NCBI GenBank assembly: GCA_002428885.1
Contig: DIYE01000142.1
Location: 1 to 5,979, forward strand
Direction of reading: 5' to 3'
DNA length: 5,979 nt
From: Alphaproteobacteria bacterium UBA6062
GTDB lineage: Bacteria; Pseudomonadota; Alphaproteobacteria; Sneathiellales; Sneathiellaceae
Of this stretch, positions 5,748-5,979 are shown in pieces. A model generated the notes under the pieces. It searched no databases and was not told the DNA's origin. It saw only the letters and a list, made by a program, of their open reading frames with translations. Position 1 is the stretch's first letter; every line of letters starts with the position of its first letter. The translations under genes were made by a program, and so were the position numbers.

Positions 5748-5979
5748 ATGACAGACCAGGAACAGGAACGCCGCTTTATGGACGAACTGGCCGAAACGGC
5801 CCGCACCCTCGGCAACGCTCACAGGCTCATTCTGCTTGAGCATATTGCACAGGGAGAGCGGGCCGTAGATCGGCTGGCGGACCTTTCCGGATTGACGGTG
5901 GCCAACACATCCCAGCATCTGCAGCATCTGAAGCGGGCCGGTTTCGTCCAGACCCGGCGGGAGGGAAAGCGGATTTTTT
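5748..5979 (+). CDS. ArsR/SmtB-family winged-helix transcriptional repressor (partial, 3' end outside window)
   Basis: The first 77 residues of an ArsR-type regulator are visible. An N-terminal helix ends in TLGNAHRLILLEHI (about 20-33). A helix-turn-helix follows, with recognition helix VANTSQHLQHLKRAGFV (51-67), and then the start of the wing, RREGKRIF. The position of the classic ELCVCDL metal site of ArsR/CadC reads AVDRLADL here, with no cysteine in the visible part, so arsenic or cadmium sensing at that site is not supported. The VANTSQHLQHLKRAG wording resembles, from memory, ArsR proteins fused to a C-terminal rhodanese domain, which would suggest sulfur or redox sensing. The missing C-terminus must decide this. 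ATG 5748 has no Shine-Dalgarno. ATG 5778 has AGGAA at 5764-5768, nine bases upstream, and would remove ten residues without touching the winged helix. It is divergent from the DUF2938 gene and probably autoregulated through operator 2. Confidence 0.88.
   Translation, partial: MTDQEQERRFMDELAETARTLGNAHRLILLEHIAQGERAVDRLADLSGLTVANTSQHLQHLKRAGFVQTRREGKRIF

Noticed and set aside
5661..5927. An 88-codon minus-strand frame over the ArsR promoter
   Set aside because: It is antisense to the ArsR winged-helix coding sequence and to its promoter. Its N-terminal part is simply the complement of the repressor gene.

Overview
The window looks like chromosomal DNA of a Gram-negative bacterium, most likely a proteobacterium and possibly an alphaproteobacterium. 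It encodes a periplasmic adaptor plus an inner-membrane RND pump, which require a double membrane, and its base composition is moderately GC-rich with AT-rich intergenic stretches. The taxonomic call is an impression from protein style, not a computed result. I see no insertion sequences, tRNA or rRNA genes, CRISPR arrays or phage genes.

Layout from left to right. (1) The minus strand of bases 1-422 carries the N-terminal 140 residues of a four-helix membrane protein whose C-terminal part lies outside the window. (2) A divergent intergenic region of about 235 bp holds a near-perfect 10-bp inverted repeat at 497-520. (3) Bases 659-4823 form a tight two-gene operon: a secreted RND membrane-fusion (adaptor) protein, then an 8-bp overlap into a full-length HAE1-type RND efflux permease with its proton-relay residues intact. 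No outer-membrane TolC-type channel is encoded here, so the pump must borrow one from elsewhere or from beyond the window. (4) Convergent to the operon, the minus strand of 4872-5366 encodes a small membrane protein that I recognise as DUF2938, function unknown. (5) A long 381-bp intergenic region (5367-5747) separates it from a divergent ArsR-family repressor (5748 to the window end, C-terminus cut off).

The 5367-5747 region is the most interesting part. Its proximal half (5414-5566) can fold into four consecutive hairpins. The strongest becomes a continuous 15-bp helix only when read on the minus strand, which suggests a structured 5' leader on the DUF2938 mRNA. Its AT-rich distal half contains two sites of the form TCAA-N8-TTGA, 109 bp apart. 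One overlaps a plausible -35 of the ArsR gene and the other a plausible -10 in the DUF2938 direction. The simplest reading, which is inference, is that the ArsR protein represses both its own gene and the DUF2938 gene. The ArsR TATAAT box sits six bases before the first ATG, so its mRNA may be leaderless unless translation starts at the internal ATG at 5778.

The pump operon and the ArsR/DUF2938 pair appear to be separate transcription units facing each other. Nothing in the sequence ties their functions together. I did not find evidence for a wholly new multi-gene system. The candidates for something undescribed are the structured leader and the twin-operator control of DUF2938.
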